Source of the DNA: CAYPIE01 sp964410665
Lineage (GTDB): Bacteria > Planctomycetota > Planctomycetia > Gemmatales > Gemmataceae
Assembly: GCA_964410665.1 (NCBI GenBank)
Contig: CAYPIE010000024.1
Coordinates: forward strand, 1-64,000
Reading direction: 5' to 3'
Length of the DNA stretch: 64,000 nucleotides
A program made the position numbers and the translations under genes. Shown piece by piece: positions 44,968-55,263 of this stretch (the stretch's first letter is position 1; each line of letters begins with the position of its first letter). Under the pieces are notes generated by a model. The model had not been told where the DNA came from and made no database searches. It saw only the letters and a program-made list of their open reading frames with translations.

Positions 44968-45167
44968 ACGCCGGAACATTTCTTCGAGACCCGCGTTCTG
45001 CCCGGCGACCTTGGGCAGGCCCTGGTGCCCTTCCGAGGTCACGGCTGCTCGTTCGGGGGCTCGCCGTACTTGCGCTTGGCTACGCCCTGTTCGCCCACGG
45101 CTGCCACGGCGAGGACGAAGATCACGAGTTGCGTCGCCGTTTCATCACTTGGATTCAGGGGCGCTGA
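44964..45167 (+). CDS. small hypothetical protein with a membrane or lipoprotein-like segment
   Basis: A GTG overlapping the esterase stop (GTGA) opens a 67-aa frame. It has an Arg-rich N-terminus, a hydrophobic stretch LLVRGLAVLALGYALFAHGC and a short charged tail. The overlap is the main argument for it; the composition is otherwise unremarkable and other frames are open here, so it may not be real. Confidence 0.3.
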   Translation: MNAGTFLRDPRSARRPWAGPGALPRSRLLVRGLAVLALGYALFAHGCHGEDEDHELRRRFITWIQGR

Positions 45168-45244
45168 CTTGCCGGATCTGGTCGGCCCGGTTACAACTCG
45201 TCGCAACGACGTTTCATCCCTGAACTTACCCGGAGAACCGCGTC

Positions 45245-46228
45245 ATGCGACTGAGCAAAGAAACCATCGGCATCGGCTTTATCGGAGCCGGCGATATCTC
45301 CGTCCTGCACGCCAAGGCCGTGGCCAAATGCCCGGGAGCTCGGCTCATCGGCCTGTGGAACCGATCTCCGGAACGAGCAGCCGCTCGCGCGGAAGCATTT
45401 GGCTGTCGCAATTATGCCACCGCCCAAGAGCTCATCCAGGATCCCGCCATTGATGCGGTGTTTGTGCTCACCAACCTGGAGTCCCATCTGGAGTACACCA
45501 GCTCAGCCCTGGAAGCTGGTAAGTCGGTGCTGGTCGAAAAGCCGGTGGGCGTCAACGTCCACGAGATCCAACGCATGCAGGAGCTCGCCGCCTCCCGTGA
45601 CTTGGTCTGCATGCCAGGCCACAACTACATCTACGAGGCGGGGATGATCCGCACCCATGAACTGGTCCAGGAGGGGGAGCTCGGCAAGGTGGTGGCAGCG
45701 TACGTGCTGTACAACATCCATCACCCCGAAGAGGTCGCCGCGCGTTATCCGGGAGTGGTCCGACAGATCCTTACCCATCACGCGTACATTCTGCTCTACT
45801 TGGTTGGCAAACCACGCCGCTTGTGTGCCATGAAGGCGACCCTGCACTACGAGAAGATTCCCCAAGAGGACATTGCCATGGTGCAGCTGGAGCTTGAGAA
45901 CGGGGCTCTGGCCCATCTGTGTGCCAGCTTCGCCGCCGATGACCACGCCGCAGACCCATGGACCGTTTTGGTCAAGGTCATTGGTACCGCTGGTTCAACC
46001 CGCTATAGTTACCGCGATCACGTCGAGATCAAGCCTGGCTTGGTGCATTCGCAAACCTATACCGCCTATCAAGGTTCGATTACCAATGAGGTGCGGCACT
46101 TTGTCGAGGTCTGTCTCCGCCAGGGCGGTCAGCCCCTGTCCACCCTGGCCGATGCTATCACCGCGCAGAAGATGATCGAAGCCTGTGAACAATCGATTGC
46201 CGAACAACGCGTGATCGCGCTGGACTAA
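45245..46228 (+). CDS. Gfo/Idh/MocA family oxidoreductase
   Basis: The 327-aa NAD(P)-dependent dehydrogenase, probably of a sugar or cyclitol, has the Rossmann start IGIGFIGAGDISVLHAKAVA and the diagnostic EKPVGVN near residue 100. A C-terminal alpha/beta domain with a His-rich element LTHHAYILLYLVG stands where members carry catalytic His/Asp. Planctomycetes have many such genes, mostly with unknown substrates. No signal peptide is seen. It is followed convergently by fabH. Confidence 0.88.
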   Translation: MRLSKETIGIGFIGAGDISVLHAKAVAKCPGARLIGLWNRSPERAAARAEAFGCRNYATAQELIQDPAIDAVFVLTNLESHLEYTSSALEAGKSVLVEKPVGVNVHEIQRMQELAASRDLVCMPGHNYIYEAGMIRTHELVQEGELGKVVAAYVLYNIHHPEEVAARYPGVVRQILTHHAYILLYLVGKPRRLCAMKATLHYEKIPQEDIAMVQLELENGALAHLCASFAADDHAADPWTVLVKVIGTAGSTRYSYRDHVEIKPGLVHSQTYTAYQGSITNEVRHFVEVCLRQGGQPLSTLADAITAQKMIEACEQSIAEQRVIALD

Positions 46229-46328
46229 CATCTCCGACCGACGGAATGCTTTTCTTGATGAAGTGCTGTCGAAACATTGGGGAAGGTGACGGCAAGCGTG
46301 GCGGGTCGGATGTCTCATCCACAGTTCT

Positions 46329-47324
46329 TTATAACGTCAATAAAGCACTTCCCCAGGTCAGACCACCGCCAAAGGCGACTAACAGCAACGTCCCGCCTGG
46401 TTTGGCCCGCCCGGTGCGAATGGCCTCGTCCAAGGCAATGGGAATGGATGCCCCAGAGGTGTTGCCGTAGCGGTCGAGATTCACCATGACCCGGTCGGCG
46501 GGGAAGCCGGTTTGGTCCAGAGCATTATCGATAATCCGCTGGTTCACCTGATGCGGAATGAGTAAATCGATGCTTCGCTCGTAGCGATAGCAGTCATAGA
46601 GCGCATCCTCAATCAATTCGACCATTCGTCCCACGGCGAACTTGAACACCTCCCGGCCATTCATGCGGAGGAATTCGGGATCGCGGGGCCCAGGCCGCTC
46701 GGGATGCACGGCTGCGGAGGTGACAACACTGGGAACCTGGATAAGTTCATGGCGGCTGCCGTCGGAAAACAACTGAACCCGTTGCAACCCACGGCGTGGC
46801 TCCGAACAGGCGGAGAGAATGACCGCTCCGGCCCCATCGCCAAACAGAATGCAGGTGTTGCGATCTTGAAAATCCAGCACCTGGGTAAGAACATCCGTGC
46901 CAACAATCAGAACATGGCGAGCAGCCCCCGTCCGGATAAACTGCTCCCCGGTCGATAGGGCATAGAGAAAGCCCGTGCAAGCAGCCAATAAATCCATCGC
47001 CGGAATAGGCCGACAGCCCAATTCGGCCTGGATGACACAGGCATTGCTGGGGCACATTTGAGCGGGGGTGACCGTCGCGCAGAGAATCAGGTCAAGATCA
47101 GCCGGAGACAGTTCTGCCGCGTTAAGAGCTGCTTTGGCCGCTGCGACCCCGAGGGTGGCAGAGGTCTCATGTTTCTCGGCAATGCGGCGTTCGCGGATTC
47201 CCGTGCGGGTGCGGATCCACTCATCCGAGGTTTCAACGAGTTTGCAGAAGTCATCATTGCGCATCACCCGAGTGGGCACGCTACTGCCAGTGCCTCGGAT
47301 CGCTACGCCGATCGATGGATTCAT
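46329..47324 (-). CDS. fabH: 3-oxoacyl-ACP synthase III
   Basis: The 331-aa thiolase-fold enzyme starts fatty acid elongation by condensing acyl-CoA with malonyl-ACP. The catalytic triad is complete: C116 in AACTGF, H258 in IPHQVNQR and N288 in YGNTSGAS, followed by GGGLTWGSAL at the C-terminus. These correspond to C112, H244 and N274 of E. coli FabH. No other fab genes flank it. A gap of 117 bases separates it from the hypothetical gene upstream on the same strand. Confidence 0.95.
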   Translation of the reverse strand: MNPSIGVAIRGTGSSVPTRVMRNDDFCKLVETSDEWIRTRTGIRERRIAEKHETSATLGVAAAKAALNAAELSPADLDLILCATVTPAQMCPSNACVIQAELGCRPIPAMDLLAACTGFLYALSTGEQFIRTGAARHVLIVGTDVLTQVLDFQDRNTCILFGDGAGAVILSACSEPRRGLQRVQLFSDGSRHELIQVPSVVTSAAVHPERPGPRDPEFLRMNGREVFKFAVGRMVELIEDALYDCYRYERSIDLLIPHQVNQRIIDNALDQTGFPADRVMVNLDRYGNTSGASIPIALDEAIRTGRAKPGGTLLLVAFGGGLTWGSALLTL

Positions 47325-47441
47325 CCCGTGCCACTCCGCCGGCGTTCCAGATCGCAGGGATCAACTCCCTGTGTAGATCTTAGAAACTCCAGCGACCAGC
47401 CACCACCTAAAAAATACCCGCGCGGCAGCAGCTTGCGGCAG

Positions 47442-47855
47442 TTATTCCTTCTTTCCGGTTCGGGCGATCCGCTCCAGTAACGAGCTGGCACTACTTCCAG
47501 TTCGGTTGAGATTTTGCCCCCCCGAAAGGGTCCCTGGCTTGGCATTGCTAGCCGCCTTCTTGGCTTCCTCTTCGGCCTGCCGCGTCGCATCGATCAGGTG
47601 ATAAAAATCATTTATTTCTGAAACTTTGACATTTTCGTCGATGCGAAGATATAAAAGATAGGTGTAGGGCACAAAGAATGCGCGTCCCTCATCGGTACTT
47701 CCTGCCACCCGACCCCGCAACACCAGATGGGTTGACTCAAAGCGGACAAACGCTTCCACATTCACTTCACTGCCGGTATTGAGTACGAGGACCAGCTTGG
47801 AGTGCCGTTCGTGCGGAATTAACTGAAAAAGCGCGATCCAATCCGTATTGATCAT
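47442..47855 (-). CDS. conserved hypothetical protein
   Basis: The 137-aa protein starts MINTDWIALFQLIPHERHSK. It has an all-beta N-terminal part (LVLVLNTGSEVNVEAFVRFE, then HLVLRGRVAGS and a FFVPYTYLLYLRID segment) and a charged Ala/Lys-rich helix with a Gly/Ser-rich tail (from about 95). No catalytic motif or signal is visible. It is transcribed divergently from the pyruvate carboxylase gene. Confidence 0.7.
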   Translation of the reverse strand: MINTDWIALFQLIPHERHSKLVLVLNTGSEVNVEAFVRFESTHLVLRGRVAGSTDEGRAFFVPYTYLLYLRIDENVKVSEINDFYHLIDATRQAEEEAKKAASNAKPGTLSGGQNLNRTGSSASSLLERIARTGKKE

Positions 47856-48096
47856 GGTCTCGTCCTGTTCGGAGTCGCCGCGGCAAGGTCCTTCACCTGC
47901 CTCGAAGCGGCACGCGTTAGAAGATTAGCTCTGGGCAGCGTGGAGTCAAATGCGCTCCGCCCCACGAAAGTGCAGGAATCGGTTCGAAGCCGATCGCGCC
48001 AATCCTGGCTCGCCGTCACCGACATCGCTCCCTAAACTCGCTCTGTTCCTGTTTGCTGAGTTCAACGCGATGTTCCACCGGAGGCCTGTCTCCACA

Positions 48097-51000
48097 ATGG
48101 CTGCTGATTTGACCCCGTTCCACCGGCTCTTGGTCGCCAACCGCGGCGAGATCGCCATTCGCGTCTTTCGTTCAGCGCATGAACTCGGCATCCGCACCGT
48201 GGCGATTTATTCCCACGAAGATCGCTTTGCCCTACATCGATTCAAAGCCGATGAGTCTTACCTCATTGGCAAGCCCGGCGAACCGATCCGCTCGTATCTG
48301 GATATTCCTGGCATCGTGCAGCTGGCCCGCGAGCAAGACATCCAGGCCATCCACCCCGGCTACGGCTTTCTTTCGGAGAATGCCACTTTTGCCCGCGCTT
48401 GCCGCGATGCAGGCATCGTGTTCGTCGGCCCCGATCCGGAAATCCTTGAGCAGCTCGGCGACAAGATCACCGCCCGTAGCATCGCCGCCAAAGCCGGTGT
48501 CCCTACCCTCTCTGGCAGCGATCAAGCTATTTCCAAACTCGATGATGCCCTGCAATTCGCTCAGCAACTGGGCTATCCGGTGATCGTCAAGGCGGCGATG
48601 GGCGGAGGTGGCCGCGGCATGCGGATCGTGCGAGCACCCGATCAACTGGAAGCCGCCCTGGAATCGGCTCAGCGAGAGGCCGCGCAAGCCTTCGGCGTTG
48701 CAGATGTGTTTTTGGAAAAGTTTGTCGAACGCGCTCGCCATCTCGAAGTCCAGCTCCTTGGCGATAAGCATGGCGGACTCGTGCATCTGTTTGAGCGTGA
48801 TTGCTCGTTGCAACGTCGCCATCAAAAAATCGTTGAGCTTGCCCCCGCTCCCAACCTCGCCCCGGCAATCCGGCAAGGATTACTCGATGCTGCGCTAGCC
48901 GTCGGCAACGCGGTCGGACTGAACAATGCCGGCACGGTGGAGTTTCTGCTCGACGTGGATTCCGGGCAGTTCTATTTCATCGAAGTCAATCCTCGCATCC
49001 AGGTCGAGCACACCGTCACCGAGGAGGTCACCGGCTACGACCTGGTCCGTTCCCAGATCTATGTTGCTCAAGGCCGCTCCTTAGCCGATCCGGAAATCGG
49101 CCTCGGCGACACCTCGAACATGCGCACCTATGGGTATGCGATCCAGTGTCGGGTTACCACGGAGGATCCGGCCAATAACTTTGTCCCTGACTATGGCCGA
49201 CTGACCCACTACCGCTCGGCCTCGGGGGGTGGCATTCGGCTCGATGCGGGCACTGCCTTTTCTGGAGCTGTGATCACGCCGTTTTACGACTCGCTTCTGG
49301 TCAAGGTAACCGCCCACGGGCTGCGCTTCGAGGATGCCGCCCGCCGGATGGAACGCTGCTTACAAGAATTCCGTATCCGCGGCGTCAAGACCAATATCCC
49401 GTTCCTGATCAATATGGTTCTGCACCCGGAGTTTCTCGCCGGCAAGACCACAACCCGGTTTATCGACTCGACTCCCGAGTTGTTCCAGTTGGTCGCGCGC
49501 CGTGACCGTGCCAGCAAGTTGCTCTCCTACATCGGCGAAATCATCGTCAACGGCCATCCGGAGGTCGGCCGGCGGACCGCGGAGCTGCCGGCCGGGCCGG
49601 TGAAGTTACCCAAAGAAATCATCCTCATCCCCCCCCGTGCTCCAATCCCCAAGGCTGCCAGTGAGGCGATTCCCACGGGCACGCGCGACTTGCTCCGTGA
49701 CAAGGGCATCGCCGGCTTTCAACAGTGGCTTCGCGACCAGAAGCGGTTGCTCATCACCGACACCACCTTTCGTGATGCCCATCAGTCGCTGTTAGCAACG
49801 CGGATGCGTACCTACGACATGCTGCAGATTGCACCAATCTACGCACGCAAACATGCTGACTTCTTTTCTCTAGAGATGTGGGGGGGAGCCACCTTTGACA
49901 CCGCGATGCGCTTCCTCAAAGAGTCGCCCTGGGATCGCCTGACGCAACTGCGCGAGCGAGTGCCCAACATCCTATTTCAGATGCTGTTGCGTGCCTCCAA
50001 TGCGGTAGGCTATACCAACTACCCCGACAATGTCGTGCAGGAATTTGTTCGTGAGTCGGCTCAGGCCGGCATCGACCTCTTTCGTATCTTTGACTCGCTC
50101 AACTGGGTCCCCAACATGCGCGTGGCCATCGAAGCCGTTCGCAACAGTGGTGCCCTCTGTGAGGCCGCCATTTGCTACACCGGCGACATCCTCAACTCCG
50201 CACGGCCAAAATATAATCTGAAGTACTACTTGACTATGGCCAAGGAGCTCGAACAACTCGGCACGCACATCCTTGGCATCAAGGATATGTCGGGGTTACT
50301 CAAACCCTACGCCGCCCAGCAGCTCATCCGCGCCCTCAAACAAGAAGTTGGTGTGCCCATCCACTTTCACACCCACGACTCCGCTGGCGGGCAGATCGCC
50401 GCCTATCTGTTGGCCGCCGAAGAAGGTGTGGATATCGTCGATTGCGCCATGGCCCCCCTCGCGGGCATGACCAGTCAACCAAGCCTGAACGCCTTGGTTG
50501 AGGCCATGCGCTTCACGGAACGGGACACAACCATCGCCTTCGAAACGGTACAAGCCACAGCGGACTATTGGGAAGGTGTGCGTCGCTATTATGCCCCGTT
50601 TGAGCCAACCCAACGAGCCGCCAGTGCCGAGGTTTACCTGCATGAGATGCCCGGCGGCCAGTACACCAACCTGTACAAGCAGGCGCAGGCTCTAGGGCTT
50701 GAGGAACGCTGGCACGAAGTCGGGCGGATGTATGCTGAGGTCAACCAGATGTTTGGCGACATCGTCAAGGTGACGCCCTCCTCGAAGGTGGTCGGCGATA
50801 TGACCATGTTTATGCTGGCCAACAACCTCACGCCGCAAGACATCCTCGATCCTCAACGTGATCTTGCTTTTCCCGAGTCGGTGATCGAGTTCTTCGAGGG
50901 CCGGCTTGGCACTCCCCCAGGTGGCTTCCCCACCGACTTGCAAGCCCGAATTCTGCGTGATCGGCAACCGCTATCCGACCGACCCGGAGCGACCTTAGCA

Positions 51001-51603
51001 CCGGTCGATTTCCAGGCAGCCCATCAGCAAGTTGAGCAACAGATCCACCAACCGCCTGAGCGAACCGATGTCCTATCCGCGATCCTTTATCCACGCGTCT
51101 TCAAGGACTATGCGGAGCATGTCCAGCGGTACTCCGACACCAGTGGGTTGCCCACCACCACCTTTTTCCATGGCATGACCCCAGGCGAGGAGATCAGTGT
51201 CAACATCGAGACAGGCAAGACGCTGATCATTAAATACTTGACGATGAGCGAACCACAGGCTGATCGGCACCGCCTGGTTTACTTCGAGTTGAACGGCCAG
51301 CCCCGCGACGTCCGCATTGAAGACCGTAGCCTGAGTGCGGCCTCCGGAGGGCCCACTCGGATCAAGGCCGAACCAGGCAATCCGCTGCACATCGGCGCCC
51401 CCATGCCCGGCGCCGTGGTAAACGTTGCCGTGGCTGTCGGCGAAGTCGTGGCCGTTGGGCAGAAGCTATTGACCCTCGAAGCGATGAAGATGGAGACGAT
51501 TCTCTATGCCGAGCGGGCTGGGAAAATTGCGGAGGTATTGACACGCCCCGGAACCCAGGTGGAGGCCAGCGAGTTGCTCATCCGCCTTGAGGACCAAGGC
51601 TGA
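48097..51603 (+). CDS. pyc: pyruvate carboxylase (single-chain)
   Basis: The ~1168-aa biotin enzyme carboxylates pyruvate to oxaloacetate. The order of domains is standard. Biotin carboxylase (about 1-460) starts FHRLLVANRGEIAIRVF, with the ATP-grasp GGGGRGMRIV near 170 and EVNPRIQVEHTVTE. Carboxyltransferase (about 545-850) has D555 in TDTTFRDAHQSLLATRMRT and the FHTHDSAGGQ metal site. The biotinyl domain carries K1131 in EAMKMET. ATGs at 48070 and 48097 are both in frame; I favour 48097, with GGAGG upstream, though at 13 bases. A perfect hairpin follows the stop. Confidence 0.95.
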   Translation: MAADLTPFHRLLVANRGEIAIRVFRSAHELGIRTVAIYSHEDRFALHRFKADESYLIGKPGEPIRSYLDIPGIVQLAREQDIQAIHPGYGFLSENATFARACRDAGIVFVGPDPEILEQLGDKITARSIAAKAGVPTLSGSDQAISKLDDALQFAQQLGYPVIVKAAMGGGGRGMRIVRAPDQLEAALESAQREAAQAFGVADVFLEKFVERARHLEVQLLGDKHGGLVHLFERDCSLQRRHQKIVELAPAPNLAPAIRQGLLDAALAVGNAVGLNNAGTVEFLLDVDSGQFYFIEVNPRIQVEHTVTEEVTGYDLVRSQIYVAQGRSLADPEIGLGDTSNMRTYGYAIQCRVTTEDPANNFVPDYGRLTHYRSASGGGIRLDAGTAFSGAVITPFYDSLLVKVTAHGLRFEDAARRMERCLQEFRIRGVKTNIPFLINMVLHPEFLAGKTTTRFIDSTPELFQLVARRDRASKLLSYIGEIIVNGHPEVGRRTAELPAGPVKLPKEIILIPPRAPIPKAASEAIPTGTRDLLRDKGIAGFQQWLRDQKRLLITDTTFRDAHQSLLATRMRTYDMLQIAPIYARKHADFFSLEMWGGATFDTAMRFLKESPWDRLTQLRERVPNILFQMLLRASNAVGYTNYPDNVVQEFVRESAQAGIDLFRIFDSLNWVPNMRVAIEAVRNSGALCEAAICYTGDILNSARPKYNLKYYLTMAKELEQLGTHILGIKDMSGLLKPYAAQQLIRALKQEVGVPIHFHTHDSAGGQIAAYLLAAEEGVDIVDCAMAPLAGMTSQPSLNALVEAMRFTERDTTIAFETVQATADYWEGVRRYYAPFEPTQRAASAEVYLHEMPGGQYTNLYKQAQALGLEERWHEVGRMYAEVNQMFGDIVKVTPSSKVVGDMTMFMLANNLTPQDILDPQRDLAFPESVIEFFEGRLGTPPGGFPTDLQARILRDRQPLSDRPGATLAPVDFQAAHQQVEQQIHQPPERTDVLSAILYPRVFKDYAEHVQRYSDTSGLPTTTFFHGMTPGEEISVNIETGKTLIIKYLTMSEPQADRHRLVYFELNGQPRDVRIEDRSLSAASGGPTRIKAEPGNPLHIGAPMPGAVVNVAVAVGEVVAVGQKLLTLEAMKMETILYAERAGKIAEVLTRPGTQVEASELLIRLEDQG

Positions 51604-51613
51604 GCACCAAAGC

Positions 51614-51641
51614 AGAACCCCGAGCCATGGCTCGGGGTTCT
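51614..51641. terminator. bidirectional terminator-like hairpin between pyc and fusA
   Basis: AGAACCCCGAGCC (51614-51626) and GGCTCGGGGTTCT (51629-51641) form a perfect 13-bp inverted repeat between convergent pyc and fusA. There is no T-run on either side, so it may stop or stabilise transcripts of both genes rather than act as a classical intrinsic terminator. Confidence 0.65.
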
Positions 51642-51731
51642 CGGTGAACGCAGCGGCTTAGATTAGCAGGTCGCGCCGAGGCTTTCGCCTGGCAATCTGG
51701 GTTGAGGTCTGTTCGCTCGGGATCAGTTCCC

Positions 51732-53840
51732 TCAAGACTTGGGAAGATCGGCCAGTTCTTCGGGCACCGCGGCATAGTGGCTGGGCTCCATGCTAAAGGA
51801 GGCCTTGCCGCTGGTGGCCCCACGCAAATCGCTGGTGTAGCCGAACAGGGCTGCCAGCGGCACATGCGCCGAAATCGAGCAGCGTCGCGGATCCATCACG
51901 GTGTCGAGGATGATACCGCGGCGACGGCTGATATCGCCGGTAAGGTCGCCCATAAACTCTGGTGGGGCGATCACCACCACTTTCATGATAGGCTCGAGCA
52001 ACACGATCCCCGCCGACTGCATCGCTTCTCTGAAGTTCTCGATGCCGGCCAGCTTAAACGCGTCTTGTGAGCTATCCACTTCGTGGTGCTTGCCGTCCAC
52101 GAGCGTCGCCTTGATGTCCACGCAGGGGAAGGCATATTTCGGTCCCTTCCGTGAAGACTCACGAATGCCCTGCTCAACCGAAGGGATGTATTCCCCAGGC
52201 ACCGCCCCACCGAAGATCTTCTCTTCAAAGAAGACATTATTGGGGTCGACCGGCTTTTTGGGATTCTTTTTTACTTCCTCAACCAGCTCGGCGACCTCTT
52301 CTTTGGTCAACGGTTGATATTGCACTTTGATAACAGCGAACTTCCCGCGGCCCCCCGACTGCTTGATGAAGCGGGTCTCGTATTCGATCGGCTTGGCAAA
52401 GGTTTGCCGGTACGCTACCTTGGGCTTGCCCGTGGTGACCTTGACGCCTGGGAAGCGCATCAACTTCTCCACCGACACTTCCAGGTGCAACTCACCCATC
52501 CCCGACAAAACCAGTTCGTTGGTTTCCGGATCGGTCTCGGCCTTGAGGGTGGGATCATCCCGTAATAGTCGGCCGAGCAAATCGGCCAGCTTGCCTTCGT
52601 CGGTGCCCTTCTCCGGAATCACCGACTGGGAGATCACCGGTTCAGGGAACTTAATGGACTCCAGAGTGATTGGCGACGATTGCTCGCAGAGCGTATTGCC
52701 GGTAAAGGTGTTCTTCATCCCGGTAACGGCGACGATCTCACCCGGCCCGACCACTTCCTTTTCCTCACGTTTATTGCCCATCATCCGGTAAACGCGGCTC
52801 ATCCGCTCGGTTTTCCCGGAGGTGGAGTTGAGGTAGACCTCCCCTTGTTTCATCTGGCCCGAGTAGACGCGAACGTAAACCAGGTCGCCGGTTGCCTCGG
52901 CGACGGTTTTGAACGCCAGCCCGGAGAACGGCTCGCTCGCCTCAGACTTGCGGATCATCTTTTCGCCAGTCTTCAGGTCGGCCCCTTCGACCGGAGGCAC
53001 ATCGATCGGGCTGGGCAGAAAATCGACTACCGCATCCAACAAGACCTGCACACCGTGGAAGTTCTTCGACGAGCCACAGTAAACTGGCGTGATCTTGCCG
53101 GCGAGCGTCCCCTTACGCAGTGCTGTCTCAAGCATCGCCTCGGTGATCGGCTGCTCCTCAAGGATGGCCTCCGCCAGACTGTCATCGACCAGCGACACCC
53201 CGTCGAGCAGGTCGGCGCGGCGGGCTTCAGCCTCCTCGCGCATCTCCTCAGGGATCTCATCCAGGGTGTACTGGATGTGCGCCTTGTCGTTGGGATCCTT
53301 ATTCACGAATTTCATGCGGACCAGGTCGATAATCCCCTTGAATTCGCCCGACTGACCCCATGGAATCGCGCAGATCACCGGGTTGGCATCCAGCTTGTCA
53401 CGCATCTGCTCGACGCAGTCATAAAAGTCTGCGCCCATCCGATCGAGCTTGTTGACGTACGCGATCCGCGGCACCTTGTACTTGTTGGCCTGGAACCAGA
53501 CTGTCTCAGACTGCACTTCCACGCCACCGACAGCACAGAACACGCCGATGGCACCGTCGAGCACACGCAAGCTACGCTCCACCTCGGCGGTAAAGTCGAC
53601 GTGGCCGGGCGTGTCGATGATGTTAATCACGTAATCGCCCCAGTTGATCGACACCGCAGCGCTATTGATGGTGATGCCGCGTTGCTGTTCGGCCGGGTCA
53701 AAGTCGGTCGTCGTATCTCCAGAGTCAACATCTCCGACCTTGTGCTTGGTCCCGCTGTAGTACAAGATCCGCTCGGTGGTCGTGGTCTTACCGGCGTCGA
53801 CGTGGGCAATGATGCCAATATTGCGAATTTTCTCGAGCAT
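51732..53840 (-). CDS. fusA: elongation factor G
   Basis: The 702-aa GTPase drives translocation on the ribosome. It has the P-loop AHVDAGKT (12-19), RGITI with the switch I Thr, DTPGH, the base-specific NKLD, and the full set of later domains ending FSMEPSHYAAVPEELADL. The effector loop (TTTDFDPAEQQRGITINSA) differs from canonical EF-G, and planctomycetes carry several EF-G paralogues, so this may be a second copy. No rpsL, rpsG or tuf lies beside it, which also points to a stand-alone paralogue. No ribosome site stands at normal distance; AAGGAG lies about 35 bases before the ATG. Confidence 0.92.
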   Translation of the reverse strand: MLEKIRNIGIIAHVDAGKTTTTERILYYSGTKHKVGDVDSGDTTTDFDPAEQQRGITINSAAVSINWGDYVINIIDTPGHVDFTAEVERSLRVLDGAIGVFCAVGGVEVQSETVWFQANKYKVPRIAYVNKLDRMGADFYDCVEQMRDKLDANPVICAIPWGQSGEFKGIIDLVRMKFVNKDPNDKAHIQYTLDEIPEEMREEAEARRADLLDGVSLVDDSLAEAILEEQPITEAMLETALRKGTLAGKITPVYCGSSKNFHGVQVLLDAVVDFLPSPIDVPPVEGADLKTGEKMIRKSEASEPFSGLAFKTVAEATGDLVYVRVYSGQMKQGEVYLNSTSGKTERMSRVYRMMGNKREEKEVVGPGEIVAVTGMKNTFTGNTLCEQSSPITLESIKFPEPVISQSVIPEKGTDEGKLADLLGRLLRDDPTLKAETDPETNELVLSGMGELHLEVSVEKLMRFPGVKVTTGKPKVAYRQTFAKPIEYETRFIKQSGGRGKFAVIKVQYQPLTKEEVAELVEEVKKNPKKPVDPNNVFFEEKIFGGAVPGEYIPSVEQGIRESSRKGPKYAFPCVDIKATLVDGKHHEVDSSQDAFKLAGIENFREAMQSAGIVLLEPIMKVVVIAPPEFMGDLTGDISRRRGIILDTVMDPRRCSISAHVPLAALFGYTSDLRGATSGKASFSMEPSHYAAVPEELADLPKS

Positions 53841-54159
53841 AAAGATGTCGCCGGTACAGCAGGTCGTCCGGCTCCTTTCTGCAGTAAGATGAACGATTCA
53901 ATCAAGACCGGTCGAACCCAGGGTTCATACCTCCCAAGCCATGATGCGGTATCGAAGGGAGAATCGGCAACCGGATCAAGGTTCACTCGCCTGCGTGGCC
54001 GGCAATCCAACACTCCCACGCCACGGTTTCCCATGCCCAGTTGCAGAACTGCCACTCACGCGATTAGATGATTATGCTACCCGATAGGATGCAGCCGTCC
54101 AGATCGATCTATGTGAAGGTTCCATAAATCTTGCGTGGATTTCCCATATCGACCGGTCT
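53841..54159. other. 319-base gap upstream of fusA
   Basis: It contains the presumed fusA promoter and leader (read on the minus strand) and the end region of the next gene. I see no open frame of coding character, no RNA gene and no clear -35/-10 pair. The antisense frame crossing it is a shadow of fusA. Confidence 0.4.
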
Positions 54160-55182
54160 TTACCGATCGGTCGAGCCTCGCTTGGCATGGTTCGGCTGAT
54201 AGCCAAAGTGCTCCAGCACATGATACATTGACGGGATCACGTACAAGACTGCTCCATAGTGACCGGTATCGAACCAGACGATTTTTTGCCGACCTGTGGC
54301 CTGCCATAACGCATGAGCAGCTTGGGATGGAACAATCGCATCCCGACGACCGGCAATCATCAGCAAGTTCCGTTGCTTCAAACGATTGGCGTAGGTCAAG
54401 GGATCCACCGGAGCAATCGCCCGTATCAACCACTCCTTCGTGCCCCCTAACCAAGCATTGATCTCCCGAAAGAAGCGCGCGCGTGGGTGATCGTAATAGG
54501 CATCCACCAAACCACCACCGCTCAGCAGTAGCGCGATGCGGCCCAACCGCGGTTCCATCGCACCCGTCAATGCCGTGAGAAAGCTGCCCAAACTGGTTCC
54601 GACCATCCCTAGCCGTTTGGCATCGATTTCTTGCCGCTGGGCGAGCCAGGCGGACGCCACCCGGCAATCCAACACGGTCTGTTGGATCCCCCGTATCGTC
54701 CGTTCGAAATCGGTGCTCAAAAGTCGAACCCGACCCTGACGCGGCCGGCGCGGACCATAGTAGGCCATCTGGACAAATAAGCCGGCAATCCGATGTTGTG
54801 CCAGGAACAATCCCATCCCGCGGGCCAGCTGTTGTTTGCCCGCTAAGACGTCCAGAATAATCACCCCAGGATACGGCCCGGCTCCCTTCGGACGGTAATA
54901 CTCTGCATAAACTGTATTATTCTCTGGATAGGGCGACTCTACCGGTGAGGGAAAGCTCAACTGGTAGACCTCGACTCCACTGTTCGGCAGGTCATATTTT
55001 TGCTTCAATTGATAGGTAAAACGGTAGCGATCGAGGCGATATTCCTCAGGAAGACGCTCCGGCCCCTCGAGTGGCACAAACTCGGCTGTCCCCTCTTCCA
55101 CTCTTTTCGGCTCGGCTGCAGCCACGGAACTCGCCACCGCCAAACCCGATAGCAAGGAAACCAACAATGAACGCACGCTCAT
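54160..55182 (-). CDS. secreted alpha/beta hydrolase
   Basis: The 340-aa protein has a signal peptide (SLLVSLLSGLAVASSVAAAE) and the alpha/beta-hydrolase fold. The nucleophile is S197 in GTSLGS, the acid is in AGRRDAIVP and the His in DTGHYGA. It resembles the dienelactone-hydrolase/acetylesterase-type alpha/beta hydrolases. The substrate is unknown. It is divergent from the FHA gene and shares an 81-base intergenic region with it. Confidence 0.82.
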   Translation of the reverse strand: MSVRSLLVSLLSGLAVASSVAAAEPKRVEEGTAEFVPLEGPERLPEEYRLDRYRFTYQLKQKYDLPNSGVEVYQLSFPSPVESPYPENNTVYAEYYRPKGAGPYPGVIILDVLAGKQQLARGMGLFLAQHRIAGLFVQMAYYGPRRPRQGRVRLLSTDFERTIRGIQQTVLDCRVASAWLAQRQEIDAKRLGMVGTSLGSFLTALTGAMEPRLGRIALLLSGGGLVDAYYDHPRARFFREINAWLGGTKEWLIRAIAPVDPLTYANRLKQRNLLMIAGRRDAIVPSQAAHALWQATGRQKIVWFDTGHYGAVLYVIPSMYHVLEHFGYQPNHAKRGSTDR

Positions 55183-55263
55183 GAGCTCCTCGGAGTGGTG
55201 TAACTCGATCTACCAGTGCGCTTTAGCGCTTCCTAGACAATGGTATTGTACGGAGAGTTCGGC

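Noticed and set aside
52680..54071. Long plus-strand frame of 463 codons
   Set aside because: Exactly antisense to fusA, whose identity is certain; a GC-bias shadow.
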